Assembly (NCBI GenBank): GCA_026708325.1
Contig: JAPOVC010000014.1
Coordinates: 186,001-250,000, forward strand
Reading direction: 5' to 3'
Length of the DNA: 64,000 bases
From: Anaerolineaceae bacterium
GTDB taxonomy: Bacteria > Chloroflexota > Anaerolineae > Aggregatilineales > Phototrophicaceae
Shown here in pieces: positions 44,961 to 53,621 of the stretch. Numbering within the stretch: position 1 is the stretch's first letter; each line of letters opens with the position of its first letter. The notes under the pieces were generated by a model that was not told the origin of the DNA, ran no database searches, and was given only the letters and a program-made list of their open reading frames with translations. A program made the position numbers and the translations under genes.

Positions 44961-45623
44961 TTAGCCTTCCATCATCAGGTCGGCTTCGCGGAAGGTGAAG
45001 GACTGCGGCGTTTCCAGGGCGGCCCCGTCGGCATACAACTGCACGCGCCAGCTTCCCGTGACGAATGCCGCGAGATCCGGTGTCAGCGAGAACCAGAAAC
45101 ATTCTTCGGTCCTGTTCGCCGGCAGTACAAAGGCCTCGCTGTGCACTGGCTCGCTTTCGTGCCACCATTGCACGCTCAATTGCAGGCCGGCCCTGACGTT
45201 CCAGGCGCGCAAGGTGACGTAGAGCACTTCCGCATCGTTGGTGAAACTGATCTGGGGCGAAATGACGCAACCAGTATGCGGGCTGATAAAGCGTGACAGG
45301 CCCGTCTTGGCAAACCAGCGAGCGCCCGGCGTTCGCGGGCCCTGGGGCAGGGAGATTGGCGAAAGGCGCAGGGATTCTTCCTCGCCGGCGCGTACGGTTA
45401 CCAGCAACTCGGCGTTGCCTTGCTGCATGGCCGCGACTCCGGTTTCCTGCAACTCAACCGTAGCGCGTACCTGCTGCAGTCCTCGCGAAGCGGCGCGGGC
45501 GATTGAGGTTGCTTCACCCAGAATCTGGCGCTCCCTGGCCCTCAGGGTGGCATTTGCGTCAGGGGGCGCCAGGGTCTGACAGGCACAGAGACAGAGTACA
45601 AGGCAAAGGAAGGTGAGCTTCAT
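44961..45623 (-). CDS. Putative lipoprotein of unknown function
   Basis: A 220-residue protein with signal MKLTFLCLVLCLCACQ and a lipobox LCAC. The N-terminal mature part (about residues 25-65) is helical, and the rest is predominantly beta, with SFTNDAEVLYVTLRAW, LQLSVQWWHESEPV and a GSWRVQLYADG segment as in beta-sandwich ligand or cell-surface domains. I do not recognise a family. It lies five bases before the M23 lipoprotein start, so the two probably form a pair. The ATG at 45623 has no clear ribosome site; a TTG at 45644 would add seven residues. Confidence 0.72.
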   Translation of the reverse strand: MKLTFLCLVLCLCACQTLAPPDANATLRARERQILGEATSIARAASRGLQQVRATVELQETGVAAMQQGNAELLVTVRAGEEESLRLSPISLPQGPRTPGARWFAKTGLSRFISPHTGCVISPQISFTNDAEVLYVTLRAWNVRAGLQLSVQWWHESEPVHSEAFVLPANRTEECFWFSLTPDLAAFVTGSWRVQLYADGAALETPQSFTFREADLMMEG

Positions 45624-45635
45624 GGCGCTGCATGC

Positions 45636-45664
45636 TTGTTGCAATGGCTGCGCTGTGTTAGCAT
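45636..45664 (+). promoter_or_regulatory. Predicted promoter of tRNA-Arg(CCG)
   Basis: TTGTTG (45636-45641), a 17-base spacer and TAGCAT (45659-45664), ten bases before the mature tRNA 5' end. Confidence 0.4.
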
Positions 45665-45674
45665 CCCTTCAGGA

Positions 45675-45746
45675 ACCCCCGTAGCTCAGTGGACAGAGCG
45701 TTGCCCTCCGGAGGCAAAGGCACAGGTTCGAGTCCTGTCGGGGGTG
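45675..45746 (+). tRNA. tRNA-Arg (anticodon CCG)
   Basis: A full cloverleaf can be folded: acceptor ACCCCCG/CGGGGGT, D stem GCTC/GAGC, anticodon stem TTGCC/GGCAA with loop CTCCGGA (anticodon CCG, reads CGG), and T stem ACAGG/CCTGT with loop TTCGAGT. The discriminator base is G, and CCA is not encoded. Confidence 0.95.
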
Positions 45747-45794
45747 TCAGGGTAGCAAAAACACGCAGGCCGGCCGGACCGGCAACTATCGTCG

Positions 45795-47768
45795 TTACAC
45801 GTCCAGGTTACGAACATTCCTTGCGTAGGTTTGGATAAAGCGCTTCCTGGGTGGGACACTGCTGCCCATCAACATGTCAAAGACGCGGTCCGCTTCAGGG
45901 GCGTCCTCAATAGTAACCTGCAACAGGGTCCGCGCCTCCGGATCCATCGTGGTTTCCCAAAGCTGGTCCGGATTCATTTCACCGAGGCCCTTGTAGCGGT
46001 TGACGCGCACGGAATCCGGATTCTTGCGACGCTTCAGGGCATCAGAAAGCAATTCCGCATCGTTTTTGCCGGCGCCAGGATACACATATTCGATCTTTTT
46101 GCCCTGGGCGAGACGGTAGATGGGCGGCTGGGCAATATACAAGTGACCGTTCGAAATCAGGCAGCGCATGTGGCGGAAGAAAAAGGTCAGCAAGAGCGTG
46201 CGAATGTGACTGCCATCGACGTCTGCATCGGTCATGATGATGACGCGTCCGTAGCGCAGCTTGCCGACGTCGAGTTCGTCGCTGATCCCGATGCCCAATG
46301 CCGAGATCATGGCCTTGATCTCGTTATTGTCGAGCACCTTGTCCATACGGGCGCGCTCTGTGTTGAGGATTTTGCCGCGCAGGGGCAAAATGGCCTGGAA
46401 GTGACGGTCTCGGCCTTGCTTGGCACTGCCGCCTGCGCTGTCACCCTCAACAATATAGATTTCGGATTCCGGCCCGTGTGAGGAACAGTCGGCCAGTTTG
46501 CCGGGCAGGGTGCTGCTCTCCAGCAAACTCGGGCCGCTGCGCACAAGATCGCGGGCCTTGCGGGCCGCCTCTCGGGCCCGCTTGCTGGTCATGCACTTGT
46601 CCACAATTCGACGCGCGACCCGTGGATTGACGTCCAGGTATTCCTGAAAGGCTTCGGACAGCACCTGGGAGACGGCGCCCTGCACTTCGGGGTTGAGCAG
46701 CTTGACCTTGGTCTGGCTCTCGAACTGGGGGTCGGGGTGCTTGATGCTGATAACTGCGGTCAGTCCTTCAAGGGTATCGCTGCCACTGAAGTTGGCCTCT
46801 TTTTCGCGAAGCAGACCGCTCTTGCGGGCATGGCGGTTGATGACGCTTGTCAGAGCCGTGCGCATGCCGGTGATGTGGGAACCGCCATCCGGCGTGGCAA
46901 TCGTATTGGCGAAGGCCAGTTCGGTGACGTTGGGTGTGTCGGTGTACTGAAAGGCCAGCTCCACGCTGACGACAAAGGGCGCCTTGGCCTCAGGCGCGAT
47001 TTCGACGTCGCGCTCGGCGTGCACGGGCTGGTGCAGCGTGCTGCGCTGCCAGTTCAGATGACGCACGAAGGAGCGCAGCCCGCCCTCGAAAAAGAAGCTG
47101 ATTTCGCGCGGGTGCTCGTCATTGCGTTCATCGCACAGGGTGATGTGGACGCTGCGCGTTACAAATGCCATTTCGCGAAAACGGCGCAGCAAAATGTCGT
47201 AGTCGAACTCGTTGCGGTCCATGATGCTGAAATCGGGAGTAAAGGTCTGGCAGGTGCCGCTGCCTTCATTCTTGCGCAGTCGGCGCACTTTTTTCACCTT
47301 GCTGACGGGTTTGCCGGCTTCATAGCGCTGGCTCCAGAGCCAGCCGTCGCGTCGTACTTCCGCCAGAAAGTTTGCGGACAAGGCGTTGACGGCGGACAGT
47401 CCGACGCCATGCAGGCCGCCGCTGACCTTGTAGGCCCGGTCGTCAAACTTGCCGCCCGCTCCCACCTGGGTCATGACCAGTTCCAGGGTGGACACCTTTT
47501 CGGTCTTGTGGATTCCCACGGGAATGCCGACGCCATTGTCCTCAACACGGACGCTGTTCCCGGGGAGCAGGGTGACCTCAATCCGGTCACAGCGATTGGC
47601 CAGCGCCTCGTCAATGGAATTGTCAACAACTTCGTAAATCAGATGATGCAGGGCGTTGCTGTCGGTCCCGCCGACGTACATGCCGGGTCGCAGGCGAATG
47701 TGCTCGATGGGGTCCAGTTTCTGGATGTTTTCCTCGGTGTAGGCAAGGGCTTTTCCCGGATCGGGCAT
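45795..47768 (-). CDS. gyrB: Type IIA DNA topoisomerase subunit B (GyrB/ParE)
   Basis: A 657-residue GyrB-family ATPase subunit. GHKL motifs are EVVDNSIDEA, DNGVGIPVG and VSGGLHGVGLSAVNALS; the transducer Lys is in the QTKVKLLNPE segment. The TOPRIM domain has EIYIVEGDSAGGSAKQGRDR and DADVDGSHIRTLLLTFF, and the tail is RYKGLGEMNPDQLWETTMDP...RNVRNLDV. With subunit A, not in this window, it passes one DNA duplex through another using ATP. It could be gyrase or topoisomerase IV; sequence alone does not settle this. GGGAG six bases before the ATG at 47768 selects the start over a GTG at 47783. Confidence 0.95.
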   Translation of the reverse strand: MPDPGKALAYTEENIQKLDPIEHIRLRPGMYVGGTDSNALHHLIYEVVDNSIDEALANRCDRIEVTLLPGNSVRVEDNGVGIPVGIHKTEKVSTLELVMTQVGAGGKFDDRAYKVSGGLHGVGLSAVNALSANFLAEVRRDGWLWSQRYEAGKPVSKVKKVRRLRKNEGSGTCQTFTPDFSIMDRNEFDYDILLRRFREMAFVTRSVHITLCDERNDEHPREISFFFEGGLRSFVRHLNWQRSTLHQPVHAERDVEIAPEAKAPFVVSVELAFQYTDTPNVTELAFANTIATPDGGSHITGMRTALTSVINRHARKSGLLREKEANFSGSDTLEGLTAVISIKHPDPQFESQTKVKLLNPEVQGAVSQVLSEAFQEYLDVNPRVARRIVDKCMTSKRAREAARKARDLVRSGPSLLESSTLPGKLADCSSHGPESEIYIVEGDSAGGSAKQGRDRHFQAILPLRGKILNTERARMDKVLDNNEIKAMISALGIGISDELDVGKLRYGRVIIMTDADVDGSHIRTLLLTFFFRHMRCLISNGHLYIAQPPIYRLAQGKKIEYVYPGAGKNDAELLSDALKRRKNPDSVRVNRYKGLGEMNPDQLWETTMDPEARTLLQVTIEDAPEADRVFDMLMGSSVPPRKRFIQTYARNVRNLDV

Positions 47769-47938
47769 GTTTTCTCCCTGCACAGTGTCAGAATCAGGGC
47801 CCGTCCAGCAGAAGACAGGCGACGTGCGATCTTGCTGATTGACGACCTGGAAAACAGGTGCGGAACAACTGCCTGTTTCCTGTGCATTTTATCACATTTG
47901 CTGCCTGAAATCAAGCCGGGCGGGCATGCCGCCGCTGC

Positions 47939-47968
47939 TTGACACTCACTGCCCGCGGGGCCTACAAT
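47939..47968 (+). promoter_or_regulatory. Strong predicted promoter of tRNA-Arg(TCT)
   Basis: A perfect TTGACA (47939-47944), an 18-base spacer and TACAAT (47963-47968). Transcription would begin almost exactly at the tRNA 5' end (47976). Confidence 0.65.
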
Positions 47969-47975
47969 GCGGTTG

Positions 47976-48048
47976 GCCTCCGTAGCTCAGTGGATAGAGC
48001 AACTGTCTTCTAAACAGTGGGTCGGGAGTTCGATTCTCTCCGGGGGCG
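47976..48048 (+). tRNA. tRNA-Arg (anticodon TCT)
   Basis: Acceptor GCCTCCG/CGGGGGC with one G-T pair, D stem GCTC/GAGC, anticodon stem ACTGT/ACAGT with loop CTTCTAA (anticodon TCT, reads AGA), and T stem GGGAG/CTCTC with loop TTCGATT. The discriminator is G, and CCA is not encoded. The 3' end is only five bases from the stop codon of the convergent thioesterase gene. Confidence 0.95.
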
Positions 48049-48053
48049 CTGCT

Positions 48054-48476
48054 TTAGCTCCCACGCCAGGAAAGCCAGGGCTCGGGGATTGTGGCGACTC
48101 GGCCTGTCTTCGTAATGCACACGTGACGGCTGCTGGCGGTGACGAGGCATGAATTGTCCGATGCGTCGCTAATGATGTAGCGAAAGGTGATGGAACGCCG
48201 GTTCATATCTTCGATCCAGCTGCGCATGCGCAGGGTGTGACCGTAACGGGCGGGCCGGTGATAGCGAACGTTCAATTCCACAACGGCCATGTGATGGCCG
48301 GTACTTTCAAAGCTGCTGTAGTCATGGCCACGTTGGCGCATGTAGCCCGTGCGCCCCAGTTCCAGATAGATCACGAAACTGCCGTGATGCACGACGCCCA
48401 TCGCGTCGGTTTCCGCGTAGCGGACCTCAATTGTGCTTTCGGCGACGAAAACGCCTTCCGGCGGGTCCGGTGCCAT
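48054..48476 (-). CDS. YbgC-like acyl-CoA thioesterase (hotdog fold)
   Basis: A 140-residue 4HBT-family protein. It carries the signature VRYAETDAMGVVHHGSFVIYLELGRTGYMR, where the Asp of ETDAMG and the His/Glu region form the active site, then VVELNVRYHRPARYGHTLRMRSW. It probably hydrolyses acyl-CoA thioesters. It overlaps the hisE stop by one base (TGATG), so it rides on the histidine operon, though no link to histidine synthesis is known. The frame extends further upstream, but the ATG at 48476 matches the family start. Confidence 0.88.
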   Translation of the reverse strand: MAPDPPEGVFVAESTIEVRYAETDAMGVVHHGSFVIYLELGRTGYMRQRGHDYSSFESTGHHMAVVELNVRYHRPARYGHTLRMRSWIEDMNRRSITFRYIISDASDNSCLVTASSRHVCITKTGRVATIPEPWLSWRGS

Positions 48477-48760
48477 CACGCCCGGTGGCGCCGCTCGAGT
48501 TCGGCGCAAACATCGGCCAGCGAAATGTCCAGCCGGGCCATCAGGACCAGGGCGTGATAAAAGAGGTCAGCAAACTCATCGACCTGGGCTGACCGGTCCT
48601 GCCCGAGGGCCGCGACTATGACTTCTATGGCCTCTTCCCCCAGCTTCTGCGCGATCCTGTTCTCGCCGGCGGCAAACAGCGTTGCCGTATAACTCTCTGG
48701 AGAAGGATTGGCCCTGCGCTCCCGAATGACAGTTTCAAGATATTGCAACATTTCTGTCAT
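48476..48760 (-). CDS. hisE: Phosphoribosyl-ATP pyrophosphatase
   Basis: A 94-residue HisE that hydrolyses phosphoribosyl-ATP to phosphoribosyl-AMP, step 2 of histidine synthesis. It has [29 protein letters not shown] and [15 protein letters not shown], the metal-binding acidic residues of the all-alpha NTP pyrophosphohydrolase fold. It is separate from hisI here, with a four-base overlap. Confidence 0.95.
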   Translation of the reverse strand: MTEMLQYLETVIRERRANPSPESYTATLFAAGENRIAQKLGEEAIEVIVAALGQDRSAQVDEFADLFYHALVLMARLDISLADVCAELERRHRA

Positions 48761-49107
48761 TCCATCGCTCCTGTTCCCGGAAGGGTAGTTTCCAGGGTGC
48801 GAAAAAAGCAGGACACTTCACCAGTATGACACGCCGGTCCGGCGGGCCGGACCTGGACGAGCAGGCAGTCGGCATCGCAATCCAGATGGATGGCGCCTAC
48901 GCGTTGTGTGTTGCCGGAAGTGGCGCCCTTGTGCCACAGTTCCTGACGGCTGCGGCTCCAGAACACCGTTTCACCGGTTTCAAGCGTTTGCCGCAGGGAC
49001 TCGGCATTCATCCAGGCGAGCATCAGGACCTGCCTGGTCTCTGAGTCCTGAACAATCGCAGGCACAAGACCCTGCGCATTCCACTTAATCGCGCTCAAGT
49101 CGCTCAT
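48757..49107 (-). CDS. hisI: Phosphoribosyl-AMP cyclohydrolase
   Basis: A 116-residue HisI opening the purine ring of phosphoribosyl-AMP, step 3 of the pathway. It has [38 protein letters not shown], and metal-binding [11 protein letters not shown] plus [12 protein letters not shown] carrying the zinc and magnesium ligands. The start lies 23 bases inside the end of hisF. Confidence 0.95.
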   Translation of the reverse strand: MSDLSAIKWNAQGLVPAIVQDSETRQVLMLAWMNAESLRQTLETGETVFWSRSRQELWHKGATSGNTQRVGAIHLDCDADCLLVQVRPAGPACHTGEVSCFFRTLETTLPGTGAME

Positions 49108-49876
49108 AGTCCCATCCGCTGGTTCGAATCGCCACGTCCTGTTCCTTTAGCCAGAACTTGAGTTCGCCAATGCGCATCGTGTTGTAATGAAAAACGCTGG
49201 CCGCCAACGCGGCATCGGCGCGGCCGACGGTGAGGGCCTCCAGAAAATGCTCCTTGCGGCCCGCACCGCCCGAAGCGATGACCGGGATGGAAACGGCATC
49301 GGCAATGCTCCGCGTCAGGTCGATGTTGTAACCGTCCAGCGTCCCGTCTGCGTCCATGCTGGTGAGCAGAATTTCACCGGCCCCGCGGGACTCGGCTTCC
49401 CGCGCCCAGTCGATGGCATCGCGCCCGGTCGGCACCCGGCCGCCATTGATAAAGACTTCGTATTGGCCCTCTTTCGAGCGGCGGGGATCAATGGCGACGA
49501 CAATGCACTGGCTGCCGAAATTCCAGGCGCCGGCGTCGATCAGGTCGGGATTGCGGATGGCAGCGCTGTTTATCGAGACCTTGTCGGCGCCGGCCAGAAG
49601 GGTAGCCCGGATGTCTGCCAGATTGCGAATGCCGCCCCCCACGCAATAGGGGATGAATACGCTGTCAGCGACCTGACGCACCATGTCCAGCGTGGTGTTG
49701 CGCCCTTCATGGGAGGCGGTGATGTCCAGGAAAACAAGTTCGTCGGCCCCTTCCCGGTCATAGACGACCGCCTGTTCGACCGGGTCGCCGGCGTCGCGCA
49801 GGTCGACAAAGTTGACGCCCTTCACCACGCGGCCATTCAACACATCCAGGCAGGGGATGATTCGTTTGCTAAGCAT
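49085..49876 (-). CDS. hisF: Imidazole glycerol phosphate synthase cyclase subunit
   Basis: A 263-residue (beta/alpha)8 barrel that makes imidazole glycerol phosphate and AICAR from PRFAR and ammonia supplied by HisH. Catalytic D11 ([14 protein letters not shown]) and the Asp in VVAIDPRR are present, along with CVGGGIRN and VIASGGAG phosphate-binding loops. The length is slightly above the typical 250-257 because of a short tail. It overlaps hisA by eight bases. Confidence 0.96.
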   Translation of the reverse strand: MLSKRIIPCLDVLNGRVVKGVNFVDLRDAGDPVEQAVVYDREGADELVFLDITASHEGRNTTLDMVRQVADSVFIPYCVGGGIRNLADIRATLLAGADKVSINSAAIRNPDLIDAGAWNFGSQCIVVAIDPRRSKEGQYEVFINGGRVPTGRDAIDWAREAESRGAGEILLTSMDADGTLDGYNIDLTRSIADAVSIPVIASGGAGRKEHFLEALTVGRADAALAASVFHYNTMRIGELKFWLKEQDVAIRTSGWDYERLERD

Positions 49877-50609
49877 CGTTGGCCCTCCTGGCCGCGGTCA
49901 GGGCATCCACCAGGGAAATCTCGTCACGGTAAAGGGCCATGCCGATGACCGCGCCTGCAACCTGTCCGCTGGCCTGCAGGGCCTCGATTTCCTCCAGCTT
50001 GCTGACGCCGCCGGAAGCGATGACCTGCAGACCTGTGTCGCTAGCCAGGCGGACCGTCGCAGACACGTTGACTCCGCTCAAACGGCCGTCCCGGCTGATG
50101 TCAGTGAACAGGGCGTGGCGCAAGCCCTGCTGCGCCATGGCCGATCCAAGTTCGGCAGGAGAACTTTCGCTGACCTGTTGCCAGCCATGGGTGGCAATCT
50201 TCCCGTCCCGGGCGTCCAGCGCCACGCAGACCCTTTCCGGGCCGAATCTCTGAATGGCTTCCCCAATCAGTTTGGGCTCCATGACGGCGACAGTCCCCAA
50301 CACGATGCGACTGGCGCCACAATCGACAGCACGTTGCATCTGCTCCAGGGAGCGGAGTCCGCCGCCGAACTGGATCTTCGCGCCTGTTGTGGCGATTCCT
50401 GCCAGCACGGTCAGGTTGTCATTTGATTTGGCAAACGCGCCGTCAAGGTTGACCACGTGCAGCCAGTCCGCCCCTTCTTCCAGCCAGCGCCGGGCGGTTG
50501 CGAGGGGGTCCGCAGGGAAAGTGACTTGCTGTTGCGGATCGCCTTCCCGCAGACGGACGACCGAACCACCTCGCAGGTCAATGGCCGGATAGATGATCAC
50601 GGCGCCCAT
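49869..50609 (-). CDS. hisA: ProFAR isomerase (HisA)
   Basis: A 246-residue barrel enzyme isomerising ProFAR to PRFAR. Catalytic Asp residues lie in [15 protein letters not shown] and in [13 protein letters not shown], with phosphate loops FGGGLRS and [10 protein letters not shown] bifunctional PriA role is possible in some lineages, but nothing here shows it. The start overlaps hisH by 13 bases. Confidence 0.95.
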   Translation of the reverse strand: MGAVIIYPAIDLRGGSVVRLREGDPQQQVTFPADPLATARRWLEEGADWLHVVNLDGAFAKSNDNLTVLAGIATTGAKIQFGGGLRSLEQMQRAVDCGASRIVLGTVAVMEPKLIGEAIQRFGPERVCVALDARDGKIATHGWQQVSESSPAELGSAMAQQGLRHALFTDISRDGRLSGVNVSATVRLASDTGLQVIASGGVSKLEEIEALQASGQVAGAVIGMALYRDEISLVDALTAARRANDA

Positions 50610-51211
50610 TCCAGGAAATTGCGAAGCATTTGCAGCCCCACCTGCTGGCTCTTTTCGGGATGAAACTGAACGCCAAACAACGCGCCACGCTGGACGGCGG
50701 AGACGAATTCGATGCCATAGTCAGTGCTGGCGATGACATCCTCCTCGCAATCCGGCATGCAACAATAGCTGTGAACGAAATAGACCTGGCTGTCCGACCC
50801 GACTTCGGCCAGCAGCGGCGACTCCCGGCGTCGGTTCAGGGCGTTCCAACCCATGTGAGGCACCTTGAGCGTAGTGTCGCAGGGAAAGCGCGTCACGTGG
50901 CCGGGCAACAGTCCAAGTCCGTCGTGCTGGCCCAATTCGTCGCTGCGTTCAAACAGGAATTGCATCCCCAGGCAAATCCCCAGGCAGGGGACACCACTTT
51001 TGATTGCGGCGACAAGCGGGTCAATGAATTGTTTTTCGCCGAGTTGTTGCATCCCGGCGCCAAAAGCACCCACACCTGGCAAGATAATACGGCGCGCGCC
51101 CCGCAGGCCGGCGCCATCCTGCACAACCTGCATGTTCCACACGCCCAGGGCGCGCAGGGCGTGTACAACGCTGCGAAGGTTGCCTGCGCCGTAATCGATA
51201 ACCGCCAGCAT
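50597..51211 (-). CDS. hisH: Imidazole glycerol phosphate synthase glutaminase subunit
   Basis: A 204-residue class I glutamine amidotransferase. The nucleophile Cys is in GVPCLGICLGMQFLFE, the oxyanion strand in LPGVGAFG, and the His/Glu pair in VQFHPEKSQ. It hydrolyses glutamine and feeds ammonia to HisF. It is first in the hisHAFIE order. The ATG at 51211, preceded by GGAAGGA, is preferred to a TTG at 51229. The leader upstream holds a candidate attenuator. Confidence 0.94.
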   Translation of the reverse strand: MLAVIDYGAGNLRSVVHALRALGVWNMQVVQDGAGLRGARRIILPGVGAFGAGMQQLGEKQFIDPLVAAIKSGVPCLGICLGMQFLFERSDELGQHDGLGLLPGHVTRFPCDTTLKVPHMGWNALNRRRESPLLAEVGSDSQVYFVHSYCCMPDCEEDVIASTDYGIEFVSAVQRGALFGVQFHPEKSQQVGLQMLRNFLEWAP

Positions 51212-51237
51212 GGCTGTCCTTCCTGCCAAAATGCAAC

Positions 51238-51260
51238 AAAAAAGTCCCGCAACCGGGACT
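51238..51260 (-). terminator. Rho-independent terminator in the his operon leader (candidate attenuator)
   Basis: Minus strand stem AGTCCCG/CGGGACT with a four-base loop (51243-51260), followed directly by six T (51243-51238). It ends 27 bases before the hisH ATG and lies downstream of a promoter and a short leader ORF on the same strand. Confidence 0.75.
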
Positions 51261-51301
51261 GTTTGATCTCGTGACCTGAAAACAGGCCGACCCGGCAGCG
51301 T

Positions 51302-51349
51302 TCAGCAATCCTGTCCTGCATGATGCCGGTTGGCGACCGAAAAGGCCAT
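51302..51349 (-). CDS. Candidate his leader peptide with tandem His codons
   Basis: A 15-codon frame encoding MAFSVANRHHAGQDC, beginning about 19 bases after the predicted transcript start and preceded by a strong AGGAGGGAGCAGGA ribosome site (51351-51364). Two adjacent CAT codons (51320-51325) would sense charged tRNA-His. The CAACCGG just before them is exactly complementary to CCGGTTG in the downstream terminator, offering an alternative pairing. Only two His codons is few next to enteric leaders, so the role needs testing. Confidence 0.5.
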   Translation of the reverse strand: MAFSVANRHHAGQDC

Positions 51350-51374
51350 GTCCTGCTCCCTCCTGACGAGGCAC

Positions 51375-51403
51375 AGGTTAATGCTCGCGCCTGTGACTGT
51401 CAA
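51375..51403 (-). promoter_or_regulatory. Predicted sigma70-type promoter of the his operon
   Basis: Minus strand perfect TTGACA (51398-51403), a 17-base spacer and TAACCT (51375-51380). The start near 51368 leaves a leader of about 155 bases containing the leader ORF and terminator. Confidence 0.55.
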
Positions 51404-51459
51404 GTGTCGTTTCAGCGCATGCATCGCTGTTACAATGCCCGCCAGAGGGACAGGGCCGA

Positions 51460-52308
51460 ATGAGACCAGTCATCGCCATCCTGACGGACTTTGGTACGCG
51501 GGACCCCTTCGTTGCCATCATGAAAGGGGTGATGCGCCGCCTGAGCCCAAACGCGGATTTAATCGACGTGACCCACGACATCGAAGCGCAAAATGTTAGA
51601 CAGGCCGCCTTTGCCCTGTTGACTTCCTGGCGCTGGTTCCCTTCAGGCACGATTTTCCTATGTGTCGTTGATCCTGGCGTCGGCAGCGAAAGGCGCGCGC
51701 TGGTGGTGTCCGCCGGCGGCTGTCACTTTGTGGCCCCGGACAATGGACTACTCTCGTGGACGCTGGCGGAATCTCCTCCGGACGGGATCATTTCGGCGGA
51801 GAATAGCGCCTGGTACCTTGAAAATGTCAGCCACACCTTCCATGGCCGTGACGTCTTTGCGCCCCTGGCGGCGCATCTGGCCTGCGGCGTTGGCCCTGGC
51901 GACCTGGGCCCAGCCATTTCCGGGATTGGGCAACTGCCGGAGCCACGGCTCGAGTTACAGTCGGAGGCTCTCCACGCAGAGGTCGTGGACATCGATCGCT
52001 TTGGCAATCTGGTGAGCAGTGTCGGGGACTGCCGCTGGCGAGAGGACGGTACGCTGCTGCTGTCCCCCCGTTTTGGCAGCGGCGCGCCCGTTGAGCTGCA
52101 AGCGGACAATCTGCGCATTGGCCTGGGCGACAGCGAAATTACGGGTTTGCACAAGACCTATAGTGACGTGGCAGCGGGAGAGATTCTGGCCTGCGTCGGC
52201 AGTAGCGGATTCCTGGAACTGGGCGTCAATCAGGGCAACGCGGCGCGGGAACTGGGAATCGCCGTCGGCGACACCGTCACAGTGGGCTGGACATGCAACA
52301 ATTCCTGA
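51460..52308 (+). CDS. SAM hydroxide adenosyltransferase-family protein (DUF62)
   Basis: A 282-residue protein of the chlorinase/fluorinase superfamily. It starts IAILTDFGTRDPFVAIMKG and has CVVDPGVGSERRAL (the Asp and Arg of the triad) and NVSHTFHGRDVFAPLAAHL (the His), so it is the common hydroxide-using type that splits S-adenosylmethionine to adenosine and methionine. The C-terminal beta-barrel domain is complete. It overlaps murA by 16 bases and probably shares its transcript. It lies divergent to the his operon. Confidence 0.9.
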   Translation: MRPVIAILTDFGTRDPFVAIMKGVMRRLSPNADLIDVTHDIEAQNVRQAAFALLTSWRWFPSGTIFLCVVDPGVGSERRALVVSAGGCHFVAPDNGLLSWTLAESPPDGIISAENSAWYLENVSHTFHGRDVFAPLAAHLACGVGPGDLGPAISGIGQLPEPRLELQSEALHAEVVDIDRFGNLVSSVGDCRWREDGTLLLSPRFGSGAPVELQADNLRIGLGDSEITGLHKTYSDVAAGEILACVGSSGFLELGVNQGNAARELGIAVGDTVTVGWTCNNS

Positions 52309-53621
52309 TTGAGGGCGGCCACCCCTTGAGGGGCGCGATGCAGGCCCGCGGCAACAAGAACGCCGCCACCAAAATGCTGCCCGCCTGTCTGCTCACCGAT
52401 CGGCCGGTCCTGCTGCACAATGTGCCGGACATAGTCGATGTCCGCGTCGTCATCGAATTGATGCAGCACCTGGGGGCGGAAGTTGAATGGACGGGACCTT
52501 CCACCCTGCGCGTGCATGCGCGCCACATCGCCAGTTCGCGACTGGACCCCGACCTGGCGAGTCGCATTCGGGCAAGCGTCGTGTTTGCAGGGGCCCTGCT
52601 GGCGCGCACCGGGGTGGCGCTTCTGCCGATGCCAGGTGGGGACCTGATCGGCGAAAGGCGCCTGGACACGCATTTGGCGGCCCTGCAGCAACAGGGTATC
52701 GAAATCGACTTTGATGGCCAGGCCCTGCACTTTCAGGCGAACACACTGAGAGGCGAAGACATCCTGCTGGCCGAGGCCAGCGTGACTGCCACGGAGAACC
52801 TCATCCTTACTTCTGTGCTGGCGCAGGGTACAACAGTACTCAGAAACGCGGCCGGGGAGCCCCACATTCAGGACCTGTGCCGCATGTTGAACGGGTTGGG
52901 GGCCAGGATTTCCGGCGCCGGTTCGAACTGCCTCGTGATTCACGGCGTCGACCGACTGGCGGGCGGCGAGGCGCGTGTGGGCGCCGACTTCATGGAGGTG
53001 GGCAGTTACGTAGGCGCGGCGGTCGTGACTGGCGGTGAGTTGCTCATTCAGGACGCGGACCCGCACTACCTCGAAATGGTTGCCAAGGTCTTCCATCGTC
53101 TGGGAGTCCGTTGGGAAGTGCGGGGCAGGGACATTTTCGTTTCCGAACGCCAGTCGCTTTCAGTCCTGCCGGACCTGGGCGGACGCATTCCGGTCATCAA
53201 GGCGCAGCCCTGGCCGGGTTTTCCGCCCGACCTGATGAGCATCGCGCTGGTCATCGCCACCTGCAGCGCCGGCACAGTCCTGTTTCACGACTGGATGTAC
53301 GAGAGTCGCTTCTTTTTTGCCGACAACCTGGTGCGCATGGGCGCACGCATTACGTTGCTGGATCCGCATCGAGTGCTGGTGCAGGGGCCGACGACCTTCC
53401 ACGCCGTGGACTACATTTCGAGTCCGGACATTCGGGCGGGCATGGCGATGCTGCTGGCAGCCCTTTCCGCGAGAGGCGTGACCCGCATAGCCAACATTCA
53501 GCAAATCGATCGCGGTTATGAAAGGGTGGAAGAGACGCTGAATGCGCTGGGCGCGCGAATCGTACGGATTACGAACGATGCTGCTCTGCAGTCTCCGGAC
53601 GATCCTCACCCAACAGCGTAG
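52293..53621 (+). CDS. murA: UDP-N-acetylglucosamine 1-carboxyvinyltransferase with Asp in place of the catalytic Cys
   Basis: A 442-residue EPSP-synthase-fold enzyme transferring enolpyruvate from PEP to UDP-GlcNAc, the first step of peptidoglycan synthesis. K22-N23 (RGNKNAATK), the Arg in SRIRASVVFAGALLARTG and the Asp in FPPDLMS are conserved. The catalytic loop reads MPGGDLIGERRLDTH: D117 stands where E. coli has Cys115, the residue alkylated by fosfomycin. Mycobacterium and Chlamydia MurA carry the same Cys-to-Asp change and are fosfomycin-insensitive. The 3' end overlaps convergent selB by 53 bases. Confidence 0.93.
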   Translation: MQQFLIEGGHPLRGAMQARGNKNAATKMLPACLLTDRPVLLHNVPDIVDVRVVIELMQHLGAEVEWTGPSTLRVHARHIASSRLDPDLASRIRASVVFAGALLARTGVALLPMPGGDLIGERRLDTHLAALQQQGIEIDFDGQALHFQANTLRGEDILLAEASVTATENLILTSVLAQGTTVLRNAAGEPHIQDLCRMLNGLGARISGAGSNCLVIHGVDRLAGGEARVGADFMEVGSYVGAAVVTGGELLIQDADPHYLEMVAKVFHRLGVRWEVRGRDIFVSERQSLSVLPDLGGRIPVIKAQPWPGFPPDLMSIALVIATCSAGTVLFHDWMYESRFFFADNLVRMGARITLLDPHRVLVQGPTTFHAVDYISSPDIRAGMAMLLAALSARGVTRIANIQQIDRGYERVEETLNALGARIVRITNDAALQSPDDPHPTA

